In this document: one piece after another, positions 1 to 11,836 of the stretch
Position numbering within the stretch: the stretch's first letter is position 1
How the letters are laid out: each line of letters opens with the position of its first letter
From: Thermomucor indicae-seudaticae
Taxonomy: Eukaryota; Mucoromycota; Mucoromycetes; Mucorales; Lichtheimiaceae
Reading direction: 5' to 3'
Assembly: GCA_000787465.1 (NCBI GenBank)
Contig: JSYX01000066.1
Coordinates: 19,783-83,782 of the forward strand
Length of the DNA: 64,000 bases
Position numbers and translations under genes: made by a program
The notes under the pieces: model-generated
Told to the model about the DNA's origin: nothing
Database searches by the model: none
Seen by the model: only the letters and a program-made list of their open reading frames with translations

Positions 1-2323
1 CCAGGGGCAATTTCCGACTTGTCGCCAAGCAAAGAGGCAAAGGCTTTGGACACGACAAACACAAACATGGGGAAGACAGCTCCAGCGACGAGAGCACAGA
101 CGCTGCCGATAAAAAGGAGATGCCATTCAGGTCGCATTTGACGAAGAATCTTGCCAATGGGAGCATGCTGCTTCATCAGGGCTTTGCGCTCAGCCTTCTC
201 CTTTCGACGTTTCAGCTCGTAGGCATCCACCGATGACATGGTTCCCATGCGTACGAGTTCGAAAGGGCTCTCCTTTTCGTCTAAAGTTGAATCCACGTCT
301 TCTTCCACCTCGCCATACTGCTGTCGGAACGTGGATATGTGCTTGGCGTCGATGGTTTCATCATCGTCGAGTCCACTGAGAGTCTTGTGATCCTGGTTGG
401 TGGCTATTTCTTGTCTCTTGACCAGATCCGCATAGACGCCGCCAAGTGCGAGTAATTGGTTGTGTGTGCCTTGTTCTACCAAGTCGCCATGTTGCATGAC
501 GCAAATCAGGTCTGCATTGCGGATTGTGGACAGACGGTGAGCAATGACAATCGTCGTGCGATTGACGGAGGCAGCTTCCAGAGCGCGCTGAACCAGACGC
601 TCAGATTGCGTATCCAAGGCAGACGTCGCCTAGCAATTAATACATTGGTAACCTAGCAATTTGTCCACATCGAAGAAACACTCACTTCGTCCAATAAGAG
701 AATGGATGGGTTCTTGAGAATGGCACGGGCAATGGCAATACGTTGCTTCTGACCACCAGACAGCATGCCTCCGTGTTCGCCAACGAGCGTGTCATATCCT
801 TTGGGCAGCTTGACAATAAAATGGTGGCAGTTGGCCATTATGCATGCATTAACGATTGCTTCTTGCGACACATGCCCCGAGACACCCAGAACCAAGTTTT
901 GACGGATGGTCATGTTGAACAGCACGGGTTCTTGGCTGACTACACCAATCTGATCGCGGAGCCACCGAAGGCTGAGGTCTTTAATATTGCGGCCATCCAG
1001 AAGCACCTCGCCAGCCAGGGGATCATAGAACCGTTGGAGCAATTGAATACTTGTCGACTTGCCAGAACCAGAGGGACCAACAAAAGCAACTGTCATTCCC
1101 GGTTTGATCTTGAGATTGAGATTCTTCAGGATAGGTACATCCGGTCGCGTAGGGTATCGAAACTGGACGTTTCGAAACTCGATCTCGCTGAACACCTTGC
1201 TGGGCCGTTCGCCTTCATCCAAGTCGATATCAATATCAGGGACCCGATCAATCGTCTCGAATATCTTGTAAGCAGCACCGCGCGCCGTAGAGATCCCAGC
1301 CATGTAAGTTGGCATTTGCAAGAGTGACATACCGCCCAAGATCATGACGAGGAAGATAGCCATCACAAAGCCAGCATCTATCGTGCCGTCCATAGCAAGT
1401 TTTGCACCGTACCAAAAGGCAAGACCATAGATGCCAAACATGATGAATAAAAAGCTACCAGAGCCCACCGCCATGACGAACCCGCGTCGAATACCTGCTT
1501 CGCGAACCTTGACCAGCTTGTCACCGTAGATCTTTGCGAACCGGTTCTGCAATGAAAAGGAGTACACGGTGCGAATGCCGGCAAAGACTTGCTCAGCAAT
1601 CGCGCCCGCATCGGCATACGCGTCTTGGGCCTGGGTTGTGGCCTTGATCGTGAAAAAGCTGGTAATGAAAGCCGCGGTGGCCAAGAGAGGTAAGACAGCC
1701 AAGATGACCACTTCCATTCGCCAACCGATACCAAAGGACATGAGGATGCCAAACACGAAAGCGGACAGAGCTCGGACCATCGCCCCGAACTTTTCAGAGA
1801 TCCCATCCTGGATAAGCTGAGCGTCTGCTGCAAGCCGTGAAGTGAAGGACCCTTGTTCAGCCTTGTCGAACCAGGCCATGTCTTGACGCAAGATGGCGTG
1901 CACATACAGCTGACGTATACGTCGCGTTTGGCTTTCGCCGCTAATGATCCATAGCGCATTACCAATGTAGGCCAGCACCAGAATGCCAGTGCCGAGATAG
2001 ACAAACATGAGAGCGATGGGCCTGGTTGCATCCACGACGCTTTTGCCTTGGTCGAACGCGTCCATGACTTGGTTGACCATGAGACCAAAAATTGCAATTG
2101 AAGCCGGCTGCAGTAAGCCGACCACAATAGAGCAAGTCATTGCGATGCCGATCATCCATTTTTCTCGTCGAGTGGCGAATCGAAACAATTGACGTGTTGA
2201 TACCATCGGTTTCTTCTTCTTGTTTTCGGCGCTGTTGTGTTCCATGATATCTGATTCGCTAGATACATTGGTATAGTCCTTTCGCTGGTGATGAAGGGGT
2301 TTCATTGATTCGGTATCAGACAT
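1..2323 (-). CDS. ABCB/MDR-type ABC transporter, 3' part beyond the window
   Basis: Multidrug-exporter or peptide-type full-size ABC transporter; 755 residues are visible and the gene runs off the left edge. Exons are 2323-686 and 629-1, with a 56-nt intron at 630-685. The first transmembrane domain spans roughly residues 55-345. NBD1 follows, with Walker [10 protein letters not shown] at about 416, signature LSGGQ at about 521 and Walker B ILLLDE at about 541. The intron falls between the Walker B Glu and the ATSALD D-loop. After NBD1 an acidic linker leads into the start of a second transmembrane domain, which indicates a TMD-NBD-TMD-NBD protein. The start is the first ATG, with a hydrophilic N-terminus and no signal peptide. 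Substrate cannot be deduced. Identity as ABCB class is secure. Confidence 0.93.
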
Positions 2324-3589
2324 GCGCTGTCTCCAGGTTTGAGGGGAATGATAATGTAGGGTTGCAGGAAAAAAATAACAATTAGAGTTTTGCGTGCCAA
2401 AAGGATCGCTTGGTTTTATGGCATCAGAATTCTGGGCAGCGATGTTTTAGCGGAGCAACTACGGCCTTGGCGCCTATTCCCGGGTTTCTGACTGACTTCA
2501 GTATTGCTTCGGCGCATAAACCCGATTTCTTCAGGCATAGAGATAAAAAAAGGCTCTCCGACACGCTGGATAAGGCAGTGAGGTTAAATTATTTTTAGGA
2601 AACCACGCGAAGAAATTCAGACATTGCTGATCTAGGCGTTCGCCAAGTTTCCGGCAGGCGGTCAGATCTGGCCAAGAAGCACATTGGCGCCAAGCCCCAG
2701 TTGTATGGTGCAACTCACCTTAACTCGCCACACAAACCGATCGGCCAAGAGTCTAAACCAACAACTTTATTCTACGGTGTAAAAATTTATCGGTTTAGGT
2801 TTTCTACAGAGTTTGCAAGGAAGTTGGTGTTAATTTTGGCGGATCGGTTTCTATGGCAAGTTAAGGTGACTTGCATTATATATGAGAAGCTCCTGATAAT
2901 TATTCGCTCTGCTAAATCGAAAGTACGGCGTGGCTGGTGTCGAATAAGAAAGTTCGAATGAACTTCTTTAAGGTTCCTTATACGGAATATGGCGTTCCGG
3001 ATCGCGATTTCTCTTACGCCCTCACTTTTTGCCAGGTAAGATTCCAATATTGTCAGGTATACCAGTGAAAGAGACGTCAGGACAATGAAGTCTCTTCTCG
3101 AGCGTATAATGATAAATGACACCCCTTTAGAAAATGCCATGGACATTTGGAAGAGCACGTTTAATTTGTTATATGCGCAAGTTTGTGTCGTATGTGCTCA
3201 TCCTAATTGTTATTGAAAAAATAAATGCTGGTAATTAGCTTATATACGTTATGATCAGAGGCTAACAATAAGGTGTAGTCTGACATAAAGTGCTGTTATG
3301 CTTGCGCAAAAAGAAACAATATGACCATGTTGTCCAACAGCTTGATATATCGCATGCAGTTAACATCGTCTTCGGATCTGCTTCTAAACTCTATCAGAGT
3401 TGACATCAAGCACGGCACATTTATAATATTCAGGTCTCTTTTACGGTCCCTTTACAGCTACCGTGGCATGTCAACTGCTAAACTGATGATAGAGGTACAA
3501 TCAATAGTGACAGACATGTCTTTTGTTTTTCAGGATGCATTAGTAAGTTAGGCTGCTTACAAACTTTACTGCGAGGCTGTTTGCAGATT
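2324..3589. other. Intergenic: ABC transporter promoter and TAF1 3' flank
   Basis: AT-rich stretch between two minus-strand genes. Overlapping open frames occur on both strands (for example 2701-2961 plus and 2787-3158 minus) but their translations show no family signature. No RNA gene or repeat was seen. Confidence 0.5.
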
Positions 3590-6500
3590 TTACTTATTTG
3601 TAGGCGTAGTGGTAGTCGTGCTTGTAGCTGTACTTGTACTAGTACTAGTAGTGGCGGTAGAGGTGGTGGTAGAGGTGGGGTTCGGTGGGGTCGCCGCGGC
3701 ATTGGGTGTGCCAGCGTTATTCATGTTATTTACAACATAGAACATGGGGCAGTTTTTGTTCGTTTTCATGTGGCCAAGTTGACCGCAATTTCCACATCGC
3801 CGCATAGCTCCTTCTCGTTTGCCTCGAATTAATCCAAGCACAGGATTTTCTGCAAGAGCTGCTTGTTTTGCCAGCTGGCGCTGTCGACGCCGCTCTGCGT
3901 TGCGTTTCAGTTTTGCTAACTGGTCTTGAATCCGTTTCTTCATACGAGCGTTCTTTTCAGCATCGTCCGTTGGCTCCAAGGCCTCAGCACTATGCAAAAT
4001 ATGAGAATGACAGTTGTAAAAAAATATAATCTATTATCATACCTTGTGGCTTCCTCTTCAATCATCTGGCGTTGTCGTAAATAGGACTTTATAACAACGG
4101 GGTCACGAACGATTTCCTGTTGCCACGTTCTTTCACCGTTCTTTTGTCGTATTAACCTCTTTATGACCAAGTATTTGTTCGGGTTATTCACATGGTAACT
4201 CGTGCGAGAGCTAAGACTTCCAGTCACTGAGACATCATCATCATCGACCGTTTCAGAAGCTGCCCGTTCGTATCTGCGTCCGTAACCCGGAGCTGGCGAT
4301 GCCTTTGGGTCAATGGTTAGCTCCGGAAGACTTAAAAGAAACGGAAACCAAAGATCTTACCATTGGACTCTCAGCATGATCAACTTCACGAGATGCTTCG
4401 TCCGCTTCACTTTCATTCTCGTGATCAGAAAGTTCAGGTTCAACCTTCGAGGATAAAGCATCAAGCTGTGCCTTCCAAATACGTGCAATCTGATTGGCAA
4501 GAAACGAGATATCAGTAACTTCTAAGTGCAACGCTATTGTAAGTCCTTACCTCTTCACGATAGATTTGCTGCTGCTCTGCCACGTTATATCGATGGGCAC
4601 TCTTCGGTCGTGCCTCAATTTGTGCTAAGTCTCGGTCAGTAAAAGAGATCACGCTGCTTTTCACGATCTATCGCACTCACCTAATTTTTCCTCGGCAGAT
4701 TCACCAGCTCGCAAAAAGATATCCTTCATTGACACACGAATGAAACTGAAACCTTCACCTCTTCCGGTAGGGTCACCAGCGCCGTAGAGCTTAAGCATAG
4801 CTTTTCCTTGGGTGGCATTGATAAAGTTACGGGTGGCAAACCAAGGTGCTAACTGCTGTTCCACTTCCAGCTTCGAGTCTCCTTCTCCATTTTCGTCATC
4901 ATCATTAACGTCGCCGTAACCCAGGTCTTGAAGGTGTCGTTCGCCCACAAGCATACTTTCGTATAAGCATACCATTTCTGGGGTTACCATTTTACGCAAA
5001 TCTTCTTCGCTAGGAGGTTCAGCACCACCTCTGGTCTTCCAATAGCCACCACCGCCATCTTTACTTCGTCTGTGGAACTCCAAAAATTCTTTAAGTCGTT
5101 GCCGAATCTGGATGTCAGAGTACTCTGGAAACTTTTGTGCGAGTTTGCTCATCTTTAACCGGTGCAGAGGGTTCTTCTTGATAAGTCGATAGGCAGCAAC
5201 TTGAAGTCGGTTCTTAATTGTTGTTGTCACTTTTCGTGAATGTGGTCCAGGGACTTCTTGAACGGGATATGTTTGACCAATAACGAAAATTGCGGGAATT
5301 TCTCGGATATAATACTTTGTTTGACCTTTATACGTGCTCTTGATGAATAGGAAATCGGTACTCTTCACATCATGTCGGAATAATGGCGCCCGGACAAGAT
5401 TGTTGTACATGACAGGTATCGTCTGACCGGGTTCGACGTTGCCAAAATTCATAAAAGGAGACGTGTCTCCGATATCAAGCACAAAAGGTTCGCCAATGTC
5501 ACTCTATATCAAAAGTTGAGCAAACAGTGACAAAAGAAGGCTTAATGTTGACCTTACCGTTGGAACATGTTCATCTTTAGGTTCTGTCTTGCGGTAGTAA
5601 TTAATGATCAGTGTTCCCATACCAACATTGGAAATAATTGGTGGATGCTCCTCCTACAGCAAACGACCGTTAGCCTGAATGACGCCATACCACCGAAACA
5701 TATACTTACCGAATATTCTAAGAGAACGAACGGAGAAGTGTCCTTTAGAGATAGATCCTTTGTGCTCCGCATCGCATCGGCGTAACCCTTCTTTTTGTCC
5801 TTTTTCTTCTTCTTGCTGATCTTGACGCGAGAGAACTGGATATCGGTATTTACTGGTAGCTGGATGAATGGTCGATGGAATGAACGAAGTTCGGCCTTAG
5901 AAAGCTTGGTTTTGTACTATACGTAATAGCCGTGTTAATGCAACAGTGCTTATTGCCCTTGTTGACTCTTCAAAATCCCCCTTACGAAGGCTGGATGCAG
6001 TTTCAAAGCTGGTAGAGAGTGCTGAACCACAAGCTGGCCGAAGGTCTGCCGTACACGGACCAGTCGTCCAGTATAGTGAGAGTCGTAAAACTTGTCATTT
6101 GACAAATTGAAACGGTTAAGCGGGAGCTTATTTTGAGAATCATTGTCCGTGCTGTAAATGATAGGTATCTATAAATGCAGATTAGGCGATGTCCTTATAC
6201 TTCTCCGCAACTTCGCTTTATACCTTTGGCAATGGCTTCGGAAGCGGTTTGCGACCTTTCTTGACCTGTTTCGCCTCCACCATTCGCTGTTTCGTAGCCT
6301 CCACCTCTTCACAGTCGAACAACATGTTTGGATCATTGAGATCAAGGGCGATTCGTAAGTAAGAAGGATCAGGTTTTTCTTTATCCCATATGACAGCTTC
6401 AATCCAGTCACCATCATACAGTTGCTGGTTAATGTGCTTTCCAAGGACAGTCTCCTAATACCACTATCAGTATCAACCGAAAATCCGGAAAACAATGCGC

Positions 6501-7773
6501 TTTAATATCAAAACTTACCGTCTTATGTTCTTCGGCTACTTCACTGATTATGCATAAGAGCCGTCAAGGTAAGCGCACTCATTCAGATGACGTGCATCCA
6601 CAACACTTACCTAGCCCCTTCCATATCCTCATTCTCATTATCACCCCATAAAATGTCATCTTCCCAATGCTCCAGCATGACAGCATGGTACAGTCTGTCA
6701 TTGTCCACAGTAGGTGGGGTAGGAACAGACGGAACAGACTATTATGCGAGGTGAGTCATACGTTAATTCACACAAAAGCAATGCTACTTACCAAATCGCC
6801 TTCTTCTTCAGAAATGCTCTCCGCGTCGCTTTCGGTTTCTGTTAGTCGCGCTAACTCCTCCTTTGGCGAAAGTTCGAGTTTTCGTCGCTTAGAAGGTGGT
6901 TTTGCCATATCCCATCGTGGCCTCTCAATCTTCTTCGCTCGCGAGAACAGAATGCGCTCATCTGGTTCAACCTCATACTCATATCCATCACTGAATATTA
7001 CTGCCGAAACTTGTTAGTTACCCCGTTGATATTCCACACATAAATACACATTACCTTTTTTGTTTGGCTGCAGCTTGGCAGACCGTTTGAGCTTTGTCAT
7101 GAACAAGTCTGAAAACTTCAAGATCTTTCCCTTTTCGAAGGATGGGAATAGCTCTTTGACGTCAGCCTGTTTACGCGTTATGACGGTTTCCAGTGTCGTC
7201 GTCGACGGTCCAGGTTGCGACGGTACTGAGATCGTGCCTGAGGGCAACATTACGGGCGGCTTTAGTGCGAAGTCTGCTGGCGTTTGAGGGGCAATAGGCA
7301 TTGGTTTCGCAACATCGATTTGAGCCTGTTTTTCCTCTTCCTCTTCGTCATAGTCGTCGCTGACAAACCGCAAACGAGACTGCACTTGAGAAGACGTTTG
7401 AATGACACTCTTTCCACGCATATAGTATTTATCCGAAAACATTTGGTCGTCTGGCACCGTTTCATTGAAATCAGAGTAGTCGACGGCATCTGAAGCGTGC
7501 GTTGTCGGTTGAACATGCGAAGGTTCTGCCTCCATTGGTTCTTCAAAACCCTCCTCATTTTCCTCTTGCTCAAGACCGAACGTATCAGTGTTAAAGATTT
7601 TCGAAATGACACCAGAATCAACATGTTGCAAAGATTCTCTCAATTCCTAAAATGCGTCTGTCAGTCGTTTACTACGTCGATCTGAGGCGATATAGGAGAT
7701 TTACTTCATCCAAGTCATTGTCGAGTCTTCCTTCCTCGTCGACATTACCGAAAAGGTAACCAGCTAAAGACAT
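3590..7773 (-). CDS. TAF1: TFIID subunit TAF1
   Basis: Largest TFIID subunit, scaffold of the RNA polymerase II pre-initiation complex. My model has 14 exons and 1,141 residues: 7773-7705, 7646-7055, 7000-6792, 6738-6611, 6543-6519, 6454-6224, 6168-5986, 5916-5710, 5653-5558, 5503-4681, 4624-4551, 4489-4361, 4302-4043, 3989-3590. All phases agree. The N-terminus is acidic, as expected for a TBP-binding region. The conserved central TAF1 domain (DUF3591) includes PGPHSRKVTTTIKNRLQVAA and VTPEMVCLYESMLVGERHL. A CCHC zinc knuckle (CGNCGQLGHMKTNKNCP) lies near the end, followed by a Thr/Ser-rich tail. No bromodomain is present, as in yeast Taf1, and the length is close to yeast. The acceptor of exon 7 was chosen to keep IPIIYSTD in frame. 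Confidence 0.95.
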
Positions 7774-8582
7774 TGCGTGTTCTTTAGAAGTGTAAGCTTT
7801 GCCGAAATGCTGATGGAGCCAAGCTTTCTACTTCACAAACTCCGAAATTCCCAAAAAAAGCAAACATCGCGCTGCGACCTCCCTATACAGTCGAGTTGCT
7901 CCAGTGGAGTAATCTAAGTCGCCATATTAAGGGTTGTAGCGACACGACGAATATATGAGATAATAATATGTGCAGCGTCGTTTGCGGAGGTCTAGCGACG
8001 TTTGCTTTCGAAATGTGTTATTGTTAACCGATCCAGCAAAGTAAAATAAAATGCGGGTGGCCGCACAAGTCGTCTTTTATTCTGTAGATAAACTAGTCCA
8101 TAAAACTCGCAAAGACTTCGTTCCTATATGACCTTGAAAAGCTATCTCTGCATAGTTCTATTGAAGACCGGCTCTTTCGCTTAATGCGGGAAGCGCTGCT
8201 TCTTCATCTGACCTGAGAACGGATCGAATACTACCAACGCGGACGGCGAACCTGTGCCAGTACGCACGTTAATGAATGGAGATAAGTCGGGTGCCACGCC
8301 CGCGAACATAGAATAAAGACGGCGACAAAGCTAAAAGCAAACGGAGATGTATAGACGATGTACCAGGTAAACATGAACTGCATATAATACTATCGAATTC
8401 CACCAAGCTGCCAAGCATCCACTTGGGGATAGCACAGATAGTAGGGAAATCGCATGTACTTTGATATTTCAATGGTAAAGCGGTATTACACTTGGGAGTT
8501 GTTGATTGATTCGCATGCCGTTAGTTTTCATTTAATGTATAGGTACAAGGGTCGACTAAATCCTATATCAGACATGCCAAGT
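7774..8582. other. Intergenic: TAF1 promoter and MePCE 3' flank
   Basis: About 0.8 kb between two tandem minus-strand genes. Short open frames (for example 8269-8472 minus and 8454-8654 plus) look non-coding. Nothing else was recognised. Confidence 0.5.
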
Positions 8583-9742
8583 TCAATTTCTGTCACTATT
8601 GCTTCGACGCTGGTGTTTGCGTTTACCTTTGCTTTCGTTTTTAGCAGTGCCTAATCCGTCTACTCGTGAGAAACCGACTTCCTTAATCAAAAATTCCTCG
8701 TAGTGATCAGGGAGAAAATTGATGCTTTCGAACGTAGCTTTCGTGGTCTTACACGAGCCTTTTATGAGCATTTCATAGTCTTGACCACTTCCCCCATTTC
8801 TTCCATTACCTCCAGTAGTTTTGCTCGTCTTTCGTATGTGCTATATTCCTGGGGCTCGAGGACAAATGTGCCGCCTGGTTTTAATGCTTTGAATATTTTC
8901 CTGAAAAAGCGCTTGATTCCGTCATCGCCGTGGTGAATATGTATCCACTTCGTGATGCTCAGTCTAGGTGAAGCGGATATTGTCATGGTCCCACATATGT
9001 ACATATCTATCGCCAAATATTTGACTTACGCCAACACAGTGTCGTATCGCTCGTGTTCTTCTTCCAGCTCCATGAAATCACCCGACTTGAACTTGACATT
9101 GTATGGAAACTCTGAGCTCTCGAATGTCGGCGGCACGTTCATGGGAACATATCCGAACATGTGGGTCATTGAACGCGGGAAGTAGTGGAATCGCATACCC
9201 ACGTTCAACGTCAGCTCTTTGCCTTCTGGGTCTTGTAACGAGTAGGCCAATCTCAGTTGTTTCTTCGCCTTGTCAATAAGACTTTCATCGATATCTACGG
9301 CAACAATCTCTGCGGGTCTGTAGCGCATGGCTATGTTTATAAACGCGTCAACCAGTTGTGTGCATACCACGCGTTGAACTCGTTTTACAGACCAAGAACA
9401 ATGCTCACGTTGCCCGTGTTGCAGCCGATATCCAATACACTTTTCCCTTTGAACAGCTCGGGTGGCATCAGTTCAAGTCGTGGATCACTGTCTTTGCCTT
9501 TATATCGTCGACCTCTATAAATATGACAGTTACGCATTTCAGAAACCATGAATGGAGGCCAGATCTTTTGTCCTGAATACTTGCTCATAGTAATTCGGGT
9601 AATTCCCATAAATATATTTTGCCTGTGCTTTCTCCCCTGTTTGTTGCTGGGGACTGGTATCGTTGTTTGCTTTGGAAAACTTTTGGCGCTTCACTGAAGG
9701 GGTATTCGTTTCGCGATCATTTCGATCAGGCCTCTTGCTCAT
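8583..9742 (-). CDS. MePCE/Bin3-type RNA 5'-gamma-methylphosphate capping enzyme (Bmc1-like)
   Basis: SAM-dependent methyltransferase that methylates the 5' gamma-phosphate of small RNAs such as 7SK or U6; in fission yeast the homologue Bmc1 joins telomerase. Five exons: 9742-9585, 9514-9393, 9330-9030, 8963-8810, 8747-8583; 299 residues. The N-terminus is a basic, disordered stretch of about 45 residues. Then come the Bin3-family YGNYPNYY motif, SAM motif I VLDIGCNTGNVS, the acidic motif VAVDID, and the hallmark LSITKWIHIHHGDDGI plus LKPGGTFVLEPQ. Intron 1 (9515-9584) is GC-AG: only the GCAAGT donor keeps the frame between YYE and GRRY. Exon 5 uses the acceptor before TTKATF to match the family. 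The C-terminus is a Lys/Arg-rich tail. Confidence 0.92.
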
Positions 9743-10122
9743 GGTATGATTTACAGGAATTCTGCCTTTGAAACCGCGAATTTAGTGTCTTTAACTGCTT
9801 GATCTGCTCTTCTCAGAGCTGTAGTATCAGTCAATCTGTGCAGCCAATTCATACGTATTTGCATTTATTTACAATCAAAACGAGCGACGTAACAAACGAG
9901 GGGATCAATTCAGGGTAAAAGAGTAAAGCTTGCAAGAAGAATAGAAGATTTTGCCAAATTGCTACCGAATAATAAAAGAGGTCCATCAAGTAGTTCTCAG
10001 GTATAAGACATTATGTGGACAGCTGAGAACCCGTCATTACATGTACAAACTATGAACCAGTAAATGAGTAAAGGGGGATAGAACAGCCTTGATTCTGTGT
10101 GCTTTTTTTGGAGAGAGAGAAT
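9743..10122. other. Intergenic: MePCE promoter and SWIB gene 3' flank
   Basis: 380 bp between tandem minus-strand genes. No open frame or structured element of note. Confidence 0.45.
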
Positions 10123-11836
10123 CTAGGCCGTTGCCGTGGTCGGTGCCGCAGTTGCAGGCAGCATACCTTCGCCTTCTTTAGGAGTGACGACGTCGGGAGT
10201 CTCCGCTGTCACTGCCGGGGATGTATCCAGTACATCGGATGATGATCGTTGCTTGGTGTTGCTGACGTTCTGCGATTCGAAGGAATCATCAGATGTTGTT
10301 GTCGGTTCGGGCTTCTTAGTCAGATGAGCGGAGAGGTCCCTGTTCATGCCGAAGCTGTTGATTCTGTCTTGGTCAAAGATAGTCTTTAGCTTTTCATCAC
10401 ACAGGATGTATCGGCGGTCCGCTGGATCCTGGAGGTCATTGTCCTTGATATACTTCCATAGCTTTTTCACAATTTCAGGTCGCGACAACTATTAGAACAG
10501 TCAAGCCATGAGCCTGCCGGTCTTTATGCATTAAAGTTCATCCTCCTTTTACCTCTGTGTCACCACCAACAAACGCCGACAATGCAGCACTTAAGATGAG
10601 AGGCTTGTTGAGACCAGTCTTGCGCTTTGGTTTGGGAGGAGCGTTCGGATCAACAGGTTCAGCAGGTTGTTTGGCTCTTTTCTTCTTTGTCTTGGTCTTC
10701 TTTTTGGGCGCAGGGAATTCGTGTACGTATTCTTCAAGGTCGCCACCTTTTCTCTTTTTCTGGTTTGGAGTTGAATCAAGATGCTGTTGCTGCGGGTAAG
10801 GATAATGTGCCATGGAAGGTATCGGTGAGGAATGGGGCATCAATCCAGGATATCCATTGCTGTAATGTTGCTGGTATGAAAAATTGGTATGCGCAGGTGA
10901 CCCCGTTGTTGCCGGCAAAGTAAGGTTGGACGAAGCCGAAAAAGGTTGATGGGTCATGGGACCAATTGATGGCGCACCGTTCAGATCAACCAAACTGTAA
11001 TATTGTTGGTATACTGGTGAAGTTCTGGGTAAATGCTGTTGTGGCAACGCATGATGCTGTGATGACGGGAGCTGCTGCTGCTGCTGCTGTCGTGTCGGTG
11101 CAGGGTGAACAACCGTGTTCTGGAAAGATGTTGGTATTTGGGATACGCTTAGTTGCCGTGGTAGGTACATCTGTGGCTGGTGCATCGTCCGAACTGCCTG
11201 CTGCTGCTGCTGTCGTTGTTGTTGTTGTTGTTGGTAAATAAGAGAGTCACGACGCTGCTGGGCTAACTGCTGTTGAATTTGTTGCTGTGTGTGTCTCCAA
11301 GATACATGCTGTGGTTGCTCCTGTGTTGGTGCCACGGAGACCGTATGATCAGAAAGTATCTGTTGTACAGGCGCAGGAGATGTATGCAACGGACCAGAAA
11401 GAGAGTCGTTAAACTGAAACTGATTGAAGTGCTGGTAAGTGCTGAAATCTGACATTGCCAGGAGAACGGCATCGTCCGCCGCACTTGAAGCGGAAGATAC
11501 GGGTGCACTGGAAGGGGCAGGGATGGCAGGCGATTGGATCAGAGGAGGCTGTTGCTGGTGATGCTGCCCCGAAACAAGAGGGAGCATATTGCTGTGATCT
11601 TCCTGCGGGTGATAGTAATCCATGTTAAACCGTTTCAAGTTGGACTTGTTTCCAGCGTCAAGCTGATATTCGGATGTGGGAAGATGCTTTATGCCGAGTG
11701 AATCGTAACTGTTCAGGTCTGCATAAAAAGCAAAAAAATAAAATCAGTGAGTTTTCCCTCCCTCTCCCTCCTTGTCACGACTATGGCGTGCTGATATCTC
11801 ACCTTCCAGAGCGGTGTTATAAGTATTCAGGTCCAT
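10123..11836 (-). CDS. SWIB/MDM2-domain protein with long Gln/Pro-rich N-terminal region
   Basis: Predicted nuclear protein of 521 residues in three exons: 11836-11803, 11718-10553, 10488-10123. The N-terminal ~300 residues are low-complexity and rich in Gln, Pro, Ser and His, with several Q runs, as in transcriptional co-activators. A Lys-rich stretch (KKKTKTKKKRAKQP) leads into the SWIB domain at about residues 370-460: GLNKPLILS, then the PEIVKKLWKYIKDNDLQDP core, FGMNRDLSAHL at its end. The intron at 10489-10552 interrupts the domain between GGDTE and LSRPE. The tail is Ser/Thr-rich. SWIB domains occur in SWI/SNF subunits and in Tri1/Uaf30-like chromatin proteins, which normally carry an N-terminal DEK-C module; none is visible here. 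The exact partner complex is unknown. Confidence 0.88.
11071..11235. repeat. CTG/TTG trinucleotide runs coding for polyglutamine
   Basis: Runs of CTG at 11072-11089 and CTG/TTG at 11196-11235 on the plus strand encode Gln tracts of the minus-strand SWIB gene. They are expected to vary in length between strains. Confidence 0.8.

Noticed and set aside
743..1327. 194-codon plus-strand frame
   Set aside because: Exact antisense of the ABC transporter nucleotide-binding domain.
2701..3158. Overlapping open frames on both strands
   Set aside because: Translations lack any family signature and lie in AT-rich intergenic DNA.
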